Positions 33,111-42,959 of a DNA stretch of 56,847 bases are shown piece after piece. Position 1 is the stretch's first letter; every line of letters begins with the position of its first letter. The stretch comes from JAZNQL01 sp045531205. GTDB lineage: Bacteria > Bacillota > Clostridia > UMGS1883 > UMGS1540. The stretch lies in NCBI GenBank assembly GCA_045531205.1, contig JAZSDN010000090.1:1-56847 (forward strand), in the 5' to 3' direction. Made by a program: the position numbers and the translations under genes. Under the pieces are notes generated by a model. It made no database searches. It was given only the letters and a program-made list of their open reading frames with translations, and was not told where the DNA came from.

Positions 33111-34403
33111 ATGGAAAATATTAAGAGTATCTGGGAGCAGGTTCTTCAGATGATTGAAGAAGAAATAACCCCCGTTGCGTACAGAACGTGGTTTCTTCCA
33201 ATAAAGCCTGTTTCGATAAAGGACGGAGTTTTTACTGTTTCGGTATCCGATAATGTTCATCAGTCAATGGTAAGCAGACGTTACTCTTCTTTAATCGAAA
33301 ACATTTTGTTTGAAATTACGGGGACAGATTATGACTTTTCGGTTATTATCGAAAATGCAAAGCCTGCACGCCCTGTAGAAATTAAAGAAAATTTAGGACT
33401 TCCCTTAAATAAAAAATATACGTTTGATACCTTTGTTGTAGGTAACTCAAACAAATTTGCACACGCAGCGGCAGTTGCAGTTGCAGAAGCACCAGCCACA
33501 GCGTGGAACCCTCTGTTTTTATACGGCGGTGTTGGACTTGGAAAAACACATCTTCTCCACGCAATAGGAAATTACATAAACGAAACTAATCCCGAGCTTA
33601 AGGTTATGTATATAACAAGCGAAACCTTTACTAACGAGCTTATAAATTCATTAAACGAAAAAAATAATGAAGAATTCCGTTCAAAGTACCGTTCTATTGA
33701 CGTATTGATGGTTGACGATATTCAGTTTATCGCAGGTAAAGACCGTACACAGGAAGAATTTTTCCATACCTTTAACACTCTTTACAACGAAAATAAGCAG
33801 ATTATTATAACAGCCGATAAGCCTGCACGAAAAATTCAGGCACTTGAAGAAAGACTTGTTTCCCGTTTTGAATGGGGACTTGCAGGGGACTTGTATTCCC
33901 CCGACTTTGAAACAAGAGTTGCTATTTTAAGACAGAAGGCAGAGCTTGATAATGTTGAAATTTCAAACGATGTTATTATGTTTTTAGCCGAAAAGGTTGA
34001 ATCAAACATCCGTGAGCTTGAAGGCTACTTTAATAAAATAACAGCATACAAAAAGCTTACGGGTAACGAAGTAACGGTAAATGATATATTTAAAATAATT
34101 GATATATCACGCCCTTCATTAAACGAAGATGTTATTTTGGACTGCTGTTCACGCTTTTACAATGTTTCAGCCGAAAATATTATGGGTAAAATAAGAACTG
34201 ACGAAATAACACACGCACGCCACGTAGTTATGTATCTTTTAAAAGATTTACTTGGAATGCCCCAGCTTAAAATAGGAAAATTTATGAATAAGGATAACTC
34301 AACAGTTATTCACGGCATTAAAAAGATAAGAGAAGAGCTTGAAACAAGCCCTAAAACTCAGTCTGAAATAGAAAGCCTTAAAAAAGATATCAGGGGAGAG
34401 TAA
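33111..34403 (+). CDS. dnaA: Chromosomal replication initiator DnaA
   Basis: DnaA binds DnaA boxes and melts oriC. The 430-residue protein has domain I (about 1-75, SIWEQVLQMIEEEITPVAYRTWF), a very short linker, the AAA+ domain (Walker A GGVGLGKTHLLHA; Walker B VLMVDDIQFIAGKD) and domain IV with the signature KDNSTVIHGIKKI. The start is the ATG at 33111 after GAAAGGA; the TTG at 33093 further upstream is not needed. DnaA boxes flank the gene on both sides. Confidence 0.98.
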   Translation: MENIKSIWEQVLQMIEEEITPVAYRTWFLPIKPVSIKDGVFTVSVSDNVHQSMVSRRYSSLIENILFEITGTDYDFSVIIENAKPARPVEIKENLGLPLNKKYTFDTFVVGNSNKFAHAAAVAVAEAPATAWNPLFLYGGVGLGKTHLLHAIGNYINETNPELKVMYITSETFTNELINSLNEKNNEEFRSKYRSIDVLMVDDIQFIAGKDRTQEEFFHTFNTLYNENKQIIITADKPARKIQALEERLVSRFEWGLAGDLYSPDFETRVAILRQKAELDNVEISNDVIMFLAEKVESNIRELEGYFNKITAYKKLTGNEVTVNDIFKIIDISRPSLNEDVILDCCSRFYNVSAENIMGKIRTDEITHARHVVMYLLKDLLGMPQLKIGKFMNKDNSTVIHGIKKIREELETSPKTQSEIESLKKDIRGE

Positions 34404-34415
34404 AGTTATAAAAAG

Positions 34416-34528
34416 TTTTCCACAAAATTATCAATACACATTTTGCTTTAATACAAGGTGTTTATAAAACTTTTACACACTTTACACATACTCTACTGCT
34501 AATACTTATTTTAAATTATATATATAAA
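34416..34528. other. oriC, downstream DnaA boxes and unwinding element
   Basis: Boxes TTTTCCACA (34416-34424), TTTTACACA (34471-34479) and CTTTACACA (34480-34488) are followed by a DnaA-trio-like run, CTACTGCTAATAC (34492-34504), and then an uninterrupted AT tract (34505-34527). This box-trio-AT order is the basal unwinding system known from Bacillus oriC. Confidence 0.75.
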
Positions 34529-34574
34529 GCGTTTTCCGCTTCAATTAGGCGGTGAAGGATTAAGGAGGATAAAA

Positions 34575-35687
34575 ATGATTTTTTCATGTGAAAGACAAAC
34601 AATATACGAAGCAGTTAATATTGTAATGAGAGCTTCGGCTGTTAAAAGTGCAAAGCCTGTTTTGGAAGGAATACTTATTTCTTCTGATGAAGACAACCTT
34701 ATTCTTTGTGCAAATAATCTTGAATATGCAATAGAATGTAAAATTCCAGCAGATATAAGAGAAGAAGGCTCTGTTGTTTTTGACTCTAAAATATTATTTG
34801 ATATTATAAGAAGTCTTCCCGGAAACGAAGTTAACTTCAATGTATCCGAAAATCTTGTTACAAGAATTCAAAGTAATCAGTCTACCTATGATATTATGGG
34901 ACTTGACCCTTCTGATTTTCCCGAGCTTCCTGTTATAAGAGAGCAAGCATCATTTATAATTGAACCCGAAATTTTAAAGGGTATGATAAGACAGACAATT
35001 CACGCAGTATCGGTTAAAACAGAAAATCCTGTTTTAACAGGTTCGCTTTTTGAAATTGAAAATAATGTTTTAACAGTTGTTTCACTTGACAGATTCAAGC
35101 TTGCAAAGAGAACAGAAGGTTTATCTTCCCCTGCAGAAGATGTTAAGTTTATAGTTCCCGCAAAAACTTTGTCAGAGGTTTTAAAGGTTTTATCAGAAGA
35201 TTCAGGCAATGTTAAAATTTCTGTTACCGAAAAATATGTTCTTTTTGAATTTGATAATGTAAAAATTTTCTCAAGACTTATTGAGGGCGAATATTTTAAC
35301 TATAAAACAATTATTCCTTCGGATTTTAAAATAAAAACAAAGGTTAACCTTGCAGACATTAAAGCTTGCGTTGAAAGAACAAACCCCATTGTTTCGGTTG
35401 ACGTATTTAAAAATCCTATTATGATAACTGTTCATTATGATACTGTTACAATAGACTGTATGACAGCAACAGGTAAGGTTCACGATGTATTTGATATAGA
35501 AAACTGCAATGCAGAAATTAAAATCTGCTTTAACCAGAGATATTTGCTTGAGGCTTTGTCATCCTGCGAATGTGAAGAAATTTTAATGGAATTCAACGGT
35601 GAACACAGCCCATGTATTATAATTCCTACAGAAGGAGATTCATTCTTGCAGATGGTAATGCCTGTAAGAATGAAAAGTACAGACTGA
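34575..35687 (+). CDS. dnaN: DNA polymerase III sliding clamp (beta)
   Basis: The 370-residue protein forms the ring-shaped processivity factor. Three clamp repeats are recognisable, with MIFSCERQTIYEAVNIVMRA at the start, PVLTGSLFEIENNVLTVVSLDRFKLA in the middle and the C-terminal MVMPVRM motif that forms the partner-binding pocket. AAGGAGGA precedes the ATG. It follows oriC and begins the long co-directional run that reaches mnmG. Confidence 0.97.
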   Translation: MIFSCERQTIYEAVNIVMRASAVKSAKPVLEGILISSDEDNLILCANNLEYAIECKIPADIREEGSVVFDSKILFDIIRSLPGNEVNFNVSENLVTRIQSNQSTYDIMGLDPSDFPELPVIREQASFIIEPEILKGMIRQTIHAVSVKTENPVLTGSLFEIENNVLTVVSLDRFKLAKRTEGLSSPAEDVKFIVPAKTLSEVLKVLSEDSGNVKISVTEKYVLFEFDNVKIFSRLIEGEYFNYKTIIPSDFKIKTKVNLADIKACVERTNPIVSVDVFKNPIMITVHYDTVTIDCMTATGKVHDVFDIENCNAEIKICFNQRYLLEALSSCECEEILMEFNGEHSPCIIIPTEGDSFLQMVMPVRMKSTD

Positions 35688-35689
35688 TT

Positions 35690-35908
35690 ATGACAGAAAT
35701 TAAATTAAAAGGTGAATACATAAAGCTTGACCAGGCTTTAAAAGCCTCAAATTTAGTAGGCAGCGGCGGTGAAGCTAAAATTTTAATTGCCGAAGGAAAT
35801 GTATATGTCAACGGCGAGGTTGAAACAAGACGCGGTAAAAAATTAAGAGATGGAGATAAGGTTACTTTATTCGGTGAAGAGGTAACTGTGGTTTCGGATG
35901 AAGCTTGA
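35690..35908 (+). CDS. S4-domain RNA-binding protein (YaaA/RlbA-like)
   Basis: The 72-residue protein is a single S4 domain (EYIKLDQALKASNLVGSGGEAKILIAEGNVYVNGEVETRRGKKLRDGDKV). The family sits between dnaN and recF in most Firmicutes. The start is the ATG at 35690, two bases after the dnaN stop; a longer in-frame start at 35612 lies inside dnaN. The recF start overlaps its end. It likely binds structured RNA, perhaps in ribosome assembly. Confidence 0.9.
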   Translation: MTEIKLKGEYIKLDQALKASNLVGSGGEAKILIAEGNVYVNGEVETRRGKKLRDGDKVTLFGEEVTVVSDEA

Positions 35909-36968
35909 AAATTTAAAGCTTGTAAATTTTAGAAATTATGAGTCGCTTTCCATTGACTTTCATGACGGAACAAATATAATTTACGGAAAAAATGCCGCAG
36001 GAAAAACAAATATATTGGAAGCTGCATCAATGTTTTCGTCGGGAAGAAGCTTCAGGGTAAAAAATGAAAAGGACCTCATTTTATTTAATAAAGAATTTTC
36101 TAAAATAAATATAGCTTTTGAAGCTCAAAAAAGAAAAAACACGGCTGAAATGGTAATTTCGGACAGAAAAAAGCTTATAAAAGTAAACGAGGTTCCGCTT
36201 GAGAGAACAAGCGAGCTTTTAGGATTTTTTTCGTCTGTATTATTTTCGCCTGAAGAAATTTCTTTAATTTCGGGTTCGCCCGAAGGAAGAAGGTCGTTTT
36301 TGAATTTGTATATAAGCTCACAAAGACCTTCATATTACAGTTCTTTAAAAAACTATAAAAAAATATTAAAACAAAAAAATATGCTCTTAAAGCATGGCGA
36401 TAACGGAACATTATCGTTATGGAACGAAAAGCTTGCCGAAAACGGTGCAAGAATAATGCTTTTCAGAAAAAAATTTATAGACGAGCTTATTCCTTATGCT
36501 AAAGAATTCCATAAAGAAATAGCGGGTGACGATTTTTTAATTAAATATAATACCTCTTTTGCCTGGGAAGGAAACGAAACAAAAGAAGAGCTTTACGAAA
36601 AGTTTTTAAATGCAATAGAAAAGAAAAAGGAATCAGAATTTGTACTTGGTGCATCCTTAATAGGCCCGCACAGAGATGATATGGAATTTATTATAAACGG
36701 AAAAAGTGCATCATCTTTTGCTTCTCAGGGTCAGCAGAGAACAGCTGTTATATCATTAAAAATAGCACAGACACAAAAAATTAAGGATTTAACGGGAGAA
36801 TATCCAATACTCCTGCTTGATGATATAATGAGCGAGCTTGACGGCAGAAGGCGTGATTTTTTAGTTAATAAAATAAAAGATATGCAGGTAATAATAACCT
36901 GCACAGACCCAATAAAATCCGAAAACGCAAAATATTTTAAAGTATCGGAGGGAAGGGTATGTACGTAA
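35898..36968 (+). CDS. recF: DNA replication/repair protein RecF
   Basis: RecF is an SMC-like ATPase that helps RecOR load RecA at gaps. The 356-residue protein has Walker A YGKNAAGKTNILEA, the family opening LKLVNFRNYESLSIDF, the ABC signature region FASQGQQRTAVISLKIAQ and Walker B PILLLDDIMSELD. It overlaps the S4 gene by 11 bases and the next gene by 10. Length and context are standard. Confidence 0.96.
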   Translation: MKLENLKLVNFRNYESLSIDFHDGTNIIYGKNAAGKTNILEAASMFSSGRSFRVKNEKDLILFNKEFSKINIAFEAQKRKNTAEMVISDRKKLIKVNEVPLERTSELLGFFSSVLFSPEEISLISGSPEGRRSFLNLYISSQRPSYYSSLKNYKKILKQKNMLLKHGDNGTLSLWNEKLAENGARIMLFRKKFIDELIPYAKEFHKEIAGDDFLIKYNTSFAWEGNETKEELYEKFLNAIEKKKESEFVLGASLIGPHRDDMEFIINGKSASSFASQGQQRTAVISLKIAQTQKIKDLTGEYPILLLDDIMSELDGRRRDFLVNKIKDMQVIITCTDPIKSENAKYFKVSEGRVCT

Positions 36969-37210
36969 ATATAGGCGGAAATTATGCCGTTTCTGATAAA
37001 GAAATTATAGGTATAATGGACATAGAAAATACAAGTACTTCAAAAATTACAAGAGAATATTTAAACAGAGCCGAAAAAGAAGGAAGAATTGTTACTTTAT
37101 CGTATGACTTGCCAAGGTCTTACATAATTACAGACGATTTAGTTTATATTTCTCCTGTTTTGACGCAGACTCTTATAAAAAGATTTGGTGGGAAAGGAAT
37201 AGTAAAATGA
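36959..37210 (+). CDS. remB: RemB/DUF370-family protein
   Basis: The 83-residue protein (YVNIGGNYAVSDKEIIGIMDIENTSTS) matches the DUF370 family that sits between recF and gyrB in Firmicutes (YaaB/RemB). RemA and RemB are DNA-binding regulators of matrix and osmoprotection genes in Bacillus. GGAGGGAAGG precedes the ATG. It overlaps recF upstream and gyrB by four bases downstream. The regulatory target here is unknown. Confidence 0.85.
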   Translation: MYVNIGGNYAVSDKEIIGIMDIENTSTSKITREYLNRAEKEGRIVTLSYDLPRSYIITDDLVYISPVLTQTLIKRFGGKGIVK

Positions 37211-39135
37211 GTGAAAATATTCAGGTAAACAATGTCTATGATGAAACTCAGATACAGGTGCTCGAAGGACTTGAGGCAGTTAGAAAAAGACCGGGTATGT
37301 ATATCGGTTCAACTTCTTCAATGGGTCTTCATCACCTTGTGTATGAAATAGTTGATAACTCCATAGACGAAGCTTTGGCAGGATATTGTAAAAATATCAA
37401 TGTTACAATAGAAAAGGATAATTCCATTACCGTAGAAGATGACGGACGTGGAATTCCTACAGGTATACATCCTAAAATGGGTATACCTGCTGTTGAGGTT
37501 GTATTTACAGTACTTCATGCCGGCGGTAAATTCGGCGGTGGCGGATACAAGGTATCAGGCGGTTTGCACGGTGTTGGTGCGTCGGTTGTTAATGCTTTGT
37601 CCGAAAAGCTTGAAGTATGGGTAAACGACGGTAAAAACTTAAATTATCAGCAGTATTCAAGAGGTAAATCGCAAGGACCATTAAAGGTTATAGGCGAAAG
37701 CTCAAAAACAGGTACAAAGGTAACCTTTAAGCCCGACGGCGAAATTTTTGATACCTTAATATATGACTACAGCATTTTAAAGAACAGAATGAGAGAACAG
37801 GCGTTCTTAAATGCCGGCATCAAAATTATATTAGAGGACAAGCGTGAAGAAAATCCCTGCCGTGAAGAATTTTATTATGAAGGCGGTATAAGGGAATATG
37901 TAAAATATCTTAACAAGGCAAAAACTCCTCTTCACGAAGAAATTTTGTATTTTGAAGCTGAAAGAGAAGTTCAGTCTGTTCAGATTTCAATGCAGTATAC
38001 AGACGCTTATTATGAAACAATAGTTTCATTTGCAAACGATATTAAAACTACTGAAGGCGGTATGCACGAAACAGGCTTTAAATCTGCCTTAACAAAGGTT
38101 TTAAACGATTATGCAAGAAGCCATAATTTCTTAAAAGAAGCAGATGCAAACCTTTCGGGCGAAGATACAAGAGAAGGCTTGACAGCTATTATAAGCGTTA
38201 AGCTTCAGGAAGCACAGTTTGAAGGACAGACCAAAACAAAGCTTGGTAACAGCGAAATGAGAACCTTGGTAGAATCAGTATTTTCAAGCAAGCTTGCTAC
38301 ATTCTTTGAAGAAAACCCCGCTGTTGCAAAAACAATTATTGATAAAGCTATTTTAGCTTCCCGTGCAAGAGAAGCTGCACGAAAAGCAAGAGAAGCTACA
38401 AGAAAATCGCCTCTTGGTATGAACTCACTTCCAGGTAAGCTTACAGACTGTATAGTTAAAGACCCCACCAAAACAGAAATATATATCGTCGAAGGTGATT
38501 CGGCAGGCGGTTCTGCAAAGAACGGACGTGACAGTAAATATCAGGCAATTTTACCTTTATGGGGTAAAATGTTAAACGTTGAAAAGGTACGCCCCGACAA
38601 GGTTTACGGAAACGACAAATTAACACCTGTAATTCAGGCACTCGGCACAGGTATTGGAGAGGATATGAATCTTGAAAAGCTTCGTTATGACAAAATTATA
38701 ATAATGGCCGATGCCGACGTTGACGGTGCTCATATACAAACACTTTTACTTACCTTCTTCTTCAGATTTATGAGACCTTTGATAGAACAGGGACATATTT
38801 ATCTTGCAAAGCCTCCGCTTTACAAGCTTTCAAGAGGTAAAAAGGAACAGGTTGCTTTTTCGGATGAAGAAAGAGACAGAATAAGCGAAGAGCTTAAAAA
38901 CGGCGACGAAAATGCAAAGGTTGATATAAGCCGTTATAAAGGTCTTGGTGAAATGAACCCCGAAGAATTATGGGAAACAACCATGGACCCCAAAAACAGA
39001 ATTCTTTTAAAGGTAACTTTAGAGGATGCACAAAGAGCATCGGATATTTTCTCGGTGCTTATGGGTGACGAGGTTGAACCAAGACGTCAGTTCATTGAAG
39101 AAAATGCCCAGTATGTTACAAATCTTGATGTATAA
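37207..39135 (+). CDS. gyrB: DNA gyrase subunit B
   Basis: GyrB provides the ATPase and part of the cleavage core of gyrase. The 642-residue protein has the GHKL ATPase (EIVDNSIDEALAGYC, DDGRGIPTGIHPK, GGKFGGGGYKVSGGLHGVGASVVNALS), the transducer, and the TOPRIM domain (EIYIVEGDSAGGSAKNGRD, IIIMADADVDGAHIQTLLLTFFFR). The C-terminal motif YKGLGEMNPEELWETTMDP follows. It overlaps remB by four bases. It ends 11 bases before gyrA. Confidence 0.98.
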   Translation: MSENIQVNNVYDETQIQVLEGLEAVRKRPGMYIGSTSSMGLHHLVYEIVDNSIDEALAGYCKNINVTIEKDNSITVEDDGRGIPTGIHPKMGIPAVEVVFTVLHAGGKFGGGGYKVSGGLHGVGASVVNALSEKLEVWVNDGKNLNYQQYSRGKSQGPLKVIGESSKTGTKVTFKPDGEIFDTLIYDYSILKNRMREQAFLNAGIKIILEDKREENPCREEFYYEGGIREYVKYLNKAKTPLHEEILYFEAEREVQSVQISMQYTDAYYETIVSFANDIKTTEGGMHETGFKSALTKVLNDYARSHNFLKEADANLSGEDTREGLTAIISVKLQEAQFEGQTKTKLGNSEMRTLVESVFSSKLATFFEENPAVAKTIIDKAILASRAREAARKAREATRKSPLGMNSLPGKLTDCIVKDPTKTEIYIVEGDSAGGSAKNGRDSKYQAILPLWGKMLNVEKVRPDKVYGNDKLTPVIQALGTGIGEDMNLEKLRYDKIIIMADADVDGAHIQTLLLTFFFRFMRPLIEQGHIYLAKPPLYKLSRGKKEQVAFSDEERDRISEELKNGDENAKVDISRYKGLGEMNPEELWETTMDPKNRILLKVTLEDAQRASDIFSVLMGDEVEPRRQFIEENAQYVTNLDV

Positions 39136-39146
39136 GCGAGGTTAAT

Positions 39147-41669
39147 ATGGTTAAGAAAAAATACGAAGATTCACATTTTGAAGAGTATCTTGATACTCAA
39201 ACTATTGTAAATATAGATATTGAAAAAAGAATGAAGGAAGCTTTCATAGATTATGCTATGAGCGTTATAGTAAGCCGTGCTCTGCCCGATGTAAGAGACG
39301 GTTTAAAGCCCGTTCACAGAAGAATTTTATATGCTATGAACGAAGAGCATTTAACTGTTGATAAGCCCTTCTTTAAATCTGCTACCACCGTTGGTAACGT
39401 TATTGGTAGGTATCATCCCCACGGTGATGCCTCGGTTTATGATGCAATGGTTAGAATGGCACAGGATTTCTCGCTTCGTTATCCTTTGATTGACGGTCAC
39501 GGAAACTTTGGTTCTGTTGACGGCGACCCCCCTGCTGCTTACCGTTACACAGAAGCCAGAATGAGCAAGCTTGCAAACCTTATGCTTGAAAATATCGAAA
39601 AGGATATGGTTGACTTTGCTCCGAACTTTGACGAAAAGCGTAAAGAACCTCTTGTTTTACCTACACGTATTCCTACTTTGTTAATAAACGGAAGTTCTGG
39701 TATAGCCGTTGGTATGGCAACAAATATTCCCCCTCATAATTTAACCGAAGTTTTAGACGGTGCTATGGCTTTAATTGATAACCCCGACATCACGGTTGAA
39801 GAGCTTATGGAATATATTAAGGGTCCTGACTTCCCCACCAAGGCTTCCATTATGGGAAGAAGCGGAATAAGAAGTGCCTACAACACAGGTAAGGGAAAGG
39901 TAGTAATCCGTGCTAAAACAGAAATTGTTGAGCATAAAAACGGAACCTCTTCAATTATAGTAACAGAGCTTCCCTATCAGGTAAACAAGAAAATGCTTGT
40001 TGAATCAATAGCAGACCTTGTAAAAGAAAAGAAAATTGAAGGCTTGCAGGATATTGACGACCACTCATCAGACCGTGTAGGCATCCGCCTTGAAATTCAG
40101 CTTAAAAAGGATGCAAATCCGCAGGTTGTTTTAAATCAGCTTTATAAGTTTACAAGACTGCAGGACAGCTTCTCAATAAATATGATTGCCATTGTTAACG
40201 GTAAACCTAAAGTAATGGGACTTAAAGAAGTTTTGGAACATTTTGTTAAGTTCCAGGGCGAAATTGTTACAAGAAGAATTAAGTTCGACCTTGACAAGGC
40301 TTTAGCCCGAATGCATATATTGGAAGGTTTGCGTATAGCTCTTAACAATATTGATGAGGTTATTGCAGTTATACGAAATGCGTATGACGATGCAAAAGAA
40401 CAGTTGATGGCAAAATTCGGTTTTTCCGATATTCAGGCACAAAGCGTTTTGGATATGAAACTTTCGCAACTGCAGAGATTAAACGGCGAAAAAATCGAAA
40501 ACGAATATCAGGAGCTTTTGGAAAGAACAGAAGAATACAGAGCTCTTTTGGCAGACGAGCACAAGCTTTACGAGCTTATTAAGGAAGAGCTTACCGAAAT
40601 CCGTGACAAATACGGCGACGAAAGACTTACATCTATTGAAGCCGCTGTTACAGATATTGAAGACGAAGATTTGATTGAAGAGGAAGAATGTGTTTATACA
40701 TTAACACATTTTGGTTATATCAAGCGTCAGCCCGCAGATGTTTACAGAAGCCAAAGACGAGGCGGAAGAGGTATTGCAGGCTTAAGCACACGTGAAGAAG
40801 ATTTTGTTGAAACAATATTTACATCTTCAAGCCACGCGTATATAATGTTCTTTACAAACAGAGGCAGAGTTTACAGACTTAAAGGCTACAGAATCCCGGA
40901 GGCCGGCCGTCACGCAAAGGGTACTGCTATTGTAAACCTTATTCCTTTAGAAAAAGATGAAAAGGTTACAGCTATGATAGATATAAGAGATTTTGACCAC
41001 GAAAAATATCTTATTATGGCTACAAAGAACGGTATTATAAAGAAAACAAGTCTTGCAGAATATGACTCTAACCGTAAAGGCGGAAGAATAGCAATAGGTC
41101 TTAACGATGATGACGAGCTTATCCGCGCAGCAGTTGTATCGGGCGACGATAATATTATTATAAGTACATACCTTGGTATGGCTATAAGATTTAAGGATTC
41201 AGATGTTCGTCCTATGGGAAGAACAGCACACGGTGTACGCTCTATAAACTTAAAAGAAGGCGACAGAGTTATTGGTATGTGCGTATGTGACGACGAAAGC
41301 GAGCTTTTGGTTGTTACAGAAGGCGGATACGGTAAAAAGACAGTTCTTTCGGAATACAAAATACAAAACCGTGGCGGTAAGGGTATGCGTACCTATAAGA
41401 TAAGCGAGCAGACAGGTAATATCGCAGGCGTACTCACAGTTAATAACGAAGAAGATATTATGCTTATAACAAGCGAAGGCGTTATTATAAGAATGGCGGT
41501 TGCCGATATTTCAAGTATAGGCAGAAGCACAAAGGGCGTTAGAGTTATGAGACTTTCTGACGGTGTTCAGGTTGTGTCGGTTGCATCAACAGAGCACGAA
41601 GAGCCAGAAGAAGAAGCAGAAGAGGTGCAAAGTGAAGCACAAACTGCAACAGAGGAGGTACAACAATGA
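39147..41669 (+). CDS. gyrA: DNA gyrase subunit A
   Basis: GyrA cleaves and religates DNA. The 840-residue protein has the winged-helix core with VSRALPDVRDGLKPVHRRIL, the catalytic Tyr in AAYRYTEARMSKLA, and a C-terminal beta-pinwheel with the GyrA box QRRGGRG that marks gyrase rather than topoisomerase IV. The C-terminus has a long acidic tail (EHEEPEEEAEEVQSEAQTATEEV). The stop overlaps the next start by four bases. Confidence 0.98.
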   Translation: MVKKKYEDSHFEEYLDTQTIVNIDIEKRMKEAFIDYAMSVIVSRALPDVRDGLKPVHRRILYAMNEEHLTVDKPFFKSATTVGNVIGRYHPHGDASVYDAMVRMAQDFSLRYPLIDGHGNFGSVDGDPPAAYRYTEARMSKLANLMLENIEKDMVDFAPNFDEKRKEPLVLPTRIPTLLINGSSGIAVGMATNIPPHNLTEVLDGAMALIDNPDITVEELMEYIKGPDFPTKASIMGRSGIRSAYNTGKGKVVIRAKTEIVEHKNGTSSIIVTELPYQVNKKMLVESIADLVKEKKIEGLQDIDDHSSDRVGIRLEIQLKKDANPQVVLNQLYKFTRLQDSFSINMIAIVNGKPKVMGLKEVLEHFVKFQGEIVTRRIKFDLDKALARMHILEGLRIALNNIDEVIAVIRNAYDDAKEQLMAKFGFSDIQAQSVLDMKLSQLQRLNGEKIENEYQELLERTEEYRALLADEHKLYELIKEELTEIRDKYGDERLTSIEAAVTDIEDEDLIEEEECVYTLTHFGYIKRQPADVYRSQRRGGRGIAGLSTREEDFVETIFTSSSHAYIMFFTNRGRVYRLKGYRIPEAGRHAKGTAIVNLIPLEKDEKVTAMIDIRDFDHEKYLIMATKNGIIKKTSLAEYDSNRKGGRIAIGLNDDDELIRAAVVSGDDNIIISTYLGMAIRFKDSDVRPMGRTAHGVRSINLKEGDRVIGMCVCDDESELLVVTEGGYGKKTVLSEYKIQNRGGKGMRTYKISEQTGNIAGVLTVNNEEDIMLITSEGVIIRMAVADISSIGRSTKGVRVMRLSDGVQVVSVASTEHEEPEEEAEEVQSEAQTATEEVQQ

Positions 41670-42919
41670 TTTACAGAAGTGAAAAAGGACTTTCTGACAG
41701 CGAGATTTTTGAAGCGGTAAAAAAATCTTTGGAAGGAAAAAATCTTAAAAAAGTTTTAATACTTCCCCCCGATTATACAAGAATGTATTCGGGAGCAGGT
41801 AAAATTACCGCAATGTATTACGAGCTTTTAAAGGATACATGCGAGGTTGATATTCTGCCCGCACTCGGCACACACGAAGCTATGACACGCGCTGAATGCA
41901 CTGCATTTTTCGGCGAAGGTGTTCCCTTTGAAAAAATACTTGTACACAACTGGAGAACAGACGTTGTAAAGCTTGGCGAGGTACCCGCAGAATTTGTATC
42001 AGAAGTATCGGAAGGGCTTGTAAACAATAAAATTGACGTTGAAGTAAATCGTCTTTTAATGGACGAAAGCTATGACCTTATAATTTCGGTAGGACAGGTA
42101 GTTCCTCACGAGGTTGTTGGTATGGCAAATTATTCTAAAAACATATTCGTAGGCTGTGGCGGTAGCAGTATGATTAACAGCTCGCACATGCTTGGTGCTT
42201 TCTACGGTATGGAAAGAATAATGGGTAAAGATTTTTCGCCCGTTAGAAAAGTGTTTGACTATGCACAGGAAAACTTCCTTTCGCACCGTCCCATTATGTT
42301 TGTTTTAACTGTTAACACAAGCGAAGGCGACGATGTATTTATGCACGGTCTTTATATAGGAAGCGAAAGAAAGTATTTTGAAGAAGCGGTAGCCGATAGC
42401 AGAAAATACAATCTTACATTTTTAGATAAGCCCATTAAAAAGGCAGTTGTATACTTAGACCCAAGAGAATTTAAGAGCACATGGCTTGGCAACAAAGCAG
42501 TTTACCGTACCCGTATGGCTATAGAAGACGGCGGTGACCTTATAATTTTAGCTCCCGCAGTTAAAAAGTTTGGCGAGGATGACGAAAATGACAGACTTAT
42601 AAGAAAATACGGCTACGTTGGAAGGGAAAACATATTAAAGCTTGTTGCTGAAAACGACGATTTAAAAGAAAATCTTTCTGTTGCGGCTCATCTTATCCAC
42701 GGCTCAAGCGACGGAAGATTTAATATAACCTACTGCACAAAAGACCTTACAAAAGAAGAGGTTTTGGGTGCCGGTTTTAAATTTATGCCCTATGATGAAG
42801 CAGTAGAAAAATATCCTATAGACAAATTGACAGACGGATATAATAAAATGCCCGACGGAGAAGAAATATTCTATATCAGCAACCCCGCTTTGGGACTTTG
42901 GGATGTAGAAGGAAAATAA
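41666..42919 (+). CDS. LarA-like (DUF2088) racemase/epimerase, possibly D-mannonate epimerase
   Basis: The 417-residue protein resembles nickel-dependent lactate racemase homologues: ILPPDYTRMYSGAG, ILPALGTHEAMTRAEC, and ILVHNWRTDVVKLG, plus a conserved His-rich segment near GQVVPHEVVG. Some family members act as D-mannonate epimerases in uronate catabolism. The next gene is a tagaturonate epimerase homologue, which supports that reading. Its ATG lies within the gyrA stop (ATGA), with GAGGAGGT in the gyrA tail as ribosome site, so it is translationally coupled to gyrase. The substrate is inferred, not shown. Confidence 0.7.
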   Translation: MIYRSEKGLSDSEIFEAVKKSLEGKNLKKVLILPPDYTRMYSGAGKITAMYYELLKDTCEVDILPALGTHEAMTRAECTAFFGEGVPFEKILVHNWRTDVVKLGEVPAEFVSEVSEGLVNNKIDVEVNRLLMDESYDLIISVGQVVPHEVVGMANYSKNIFVGCGGSSMINSSHMLGAFYGMERIMGKDFSPVRKVFDYAQENFLSHRPIMFVLTVNTSEGDDVFMHGLYIGSERKYFEEAVADSRKYNLTFLDKPIKKAVVYLDPREFKSTWLGNKAVYRTRMAIEDGGDLIILAPAVKKFGEDDENDRLIRKYGYVGRENILKLVAENDDLKENLSVAAHLIHGSSDGRFNITYCTKDLTKEEVLGAGFKFMPYDEAVEKYPIDKLTDGYNKMPDGEEIFYISNPALGLWDVEGK

Positions 42920-42959
42920 TATAAATAAATTTTAATTTCTTTATGAAAGGACAACTAAA

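Noticed and set aside
39405..39450. Quinolone-resistance change in GyrA (HPHGDASVYD, Ala at the usual Ser83 position)
   Set aside because: I cannot tell whether this is a resistance mutation or the normal sequence for the lineage.
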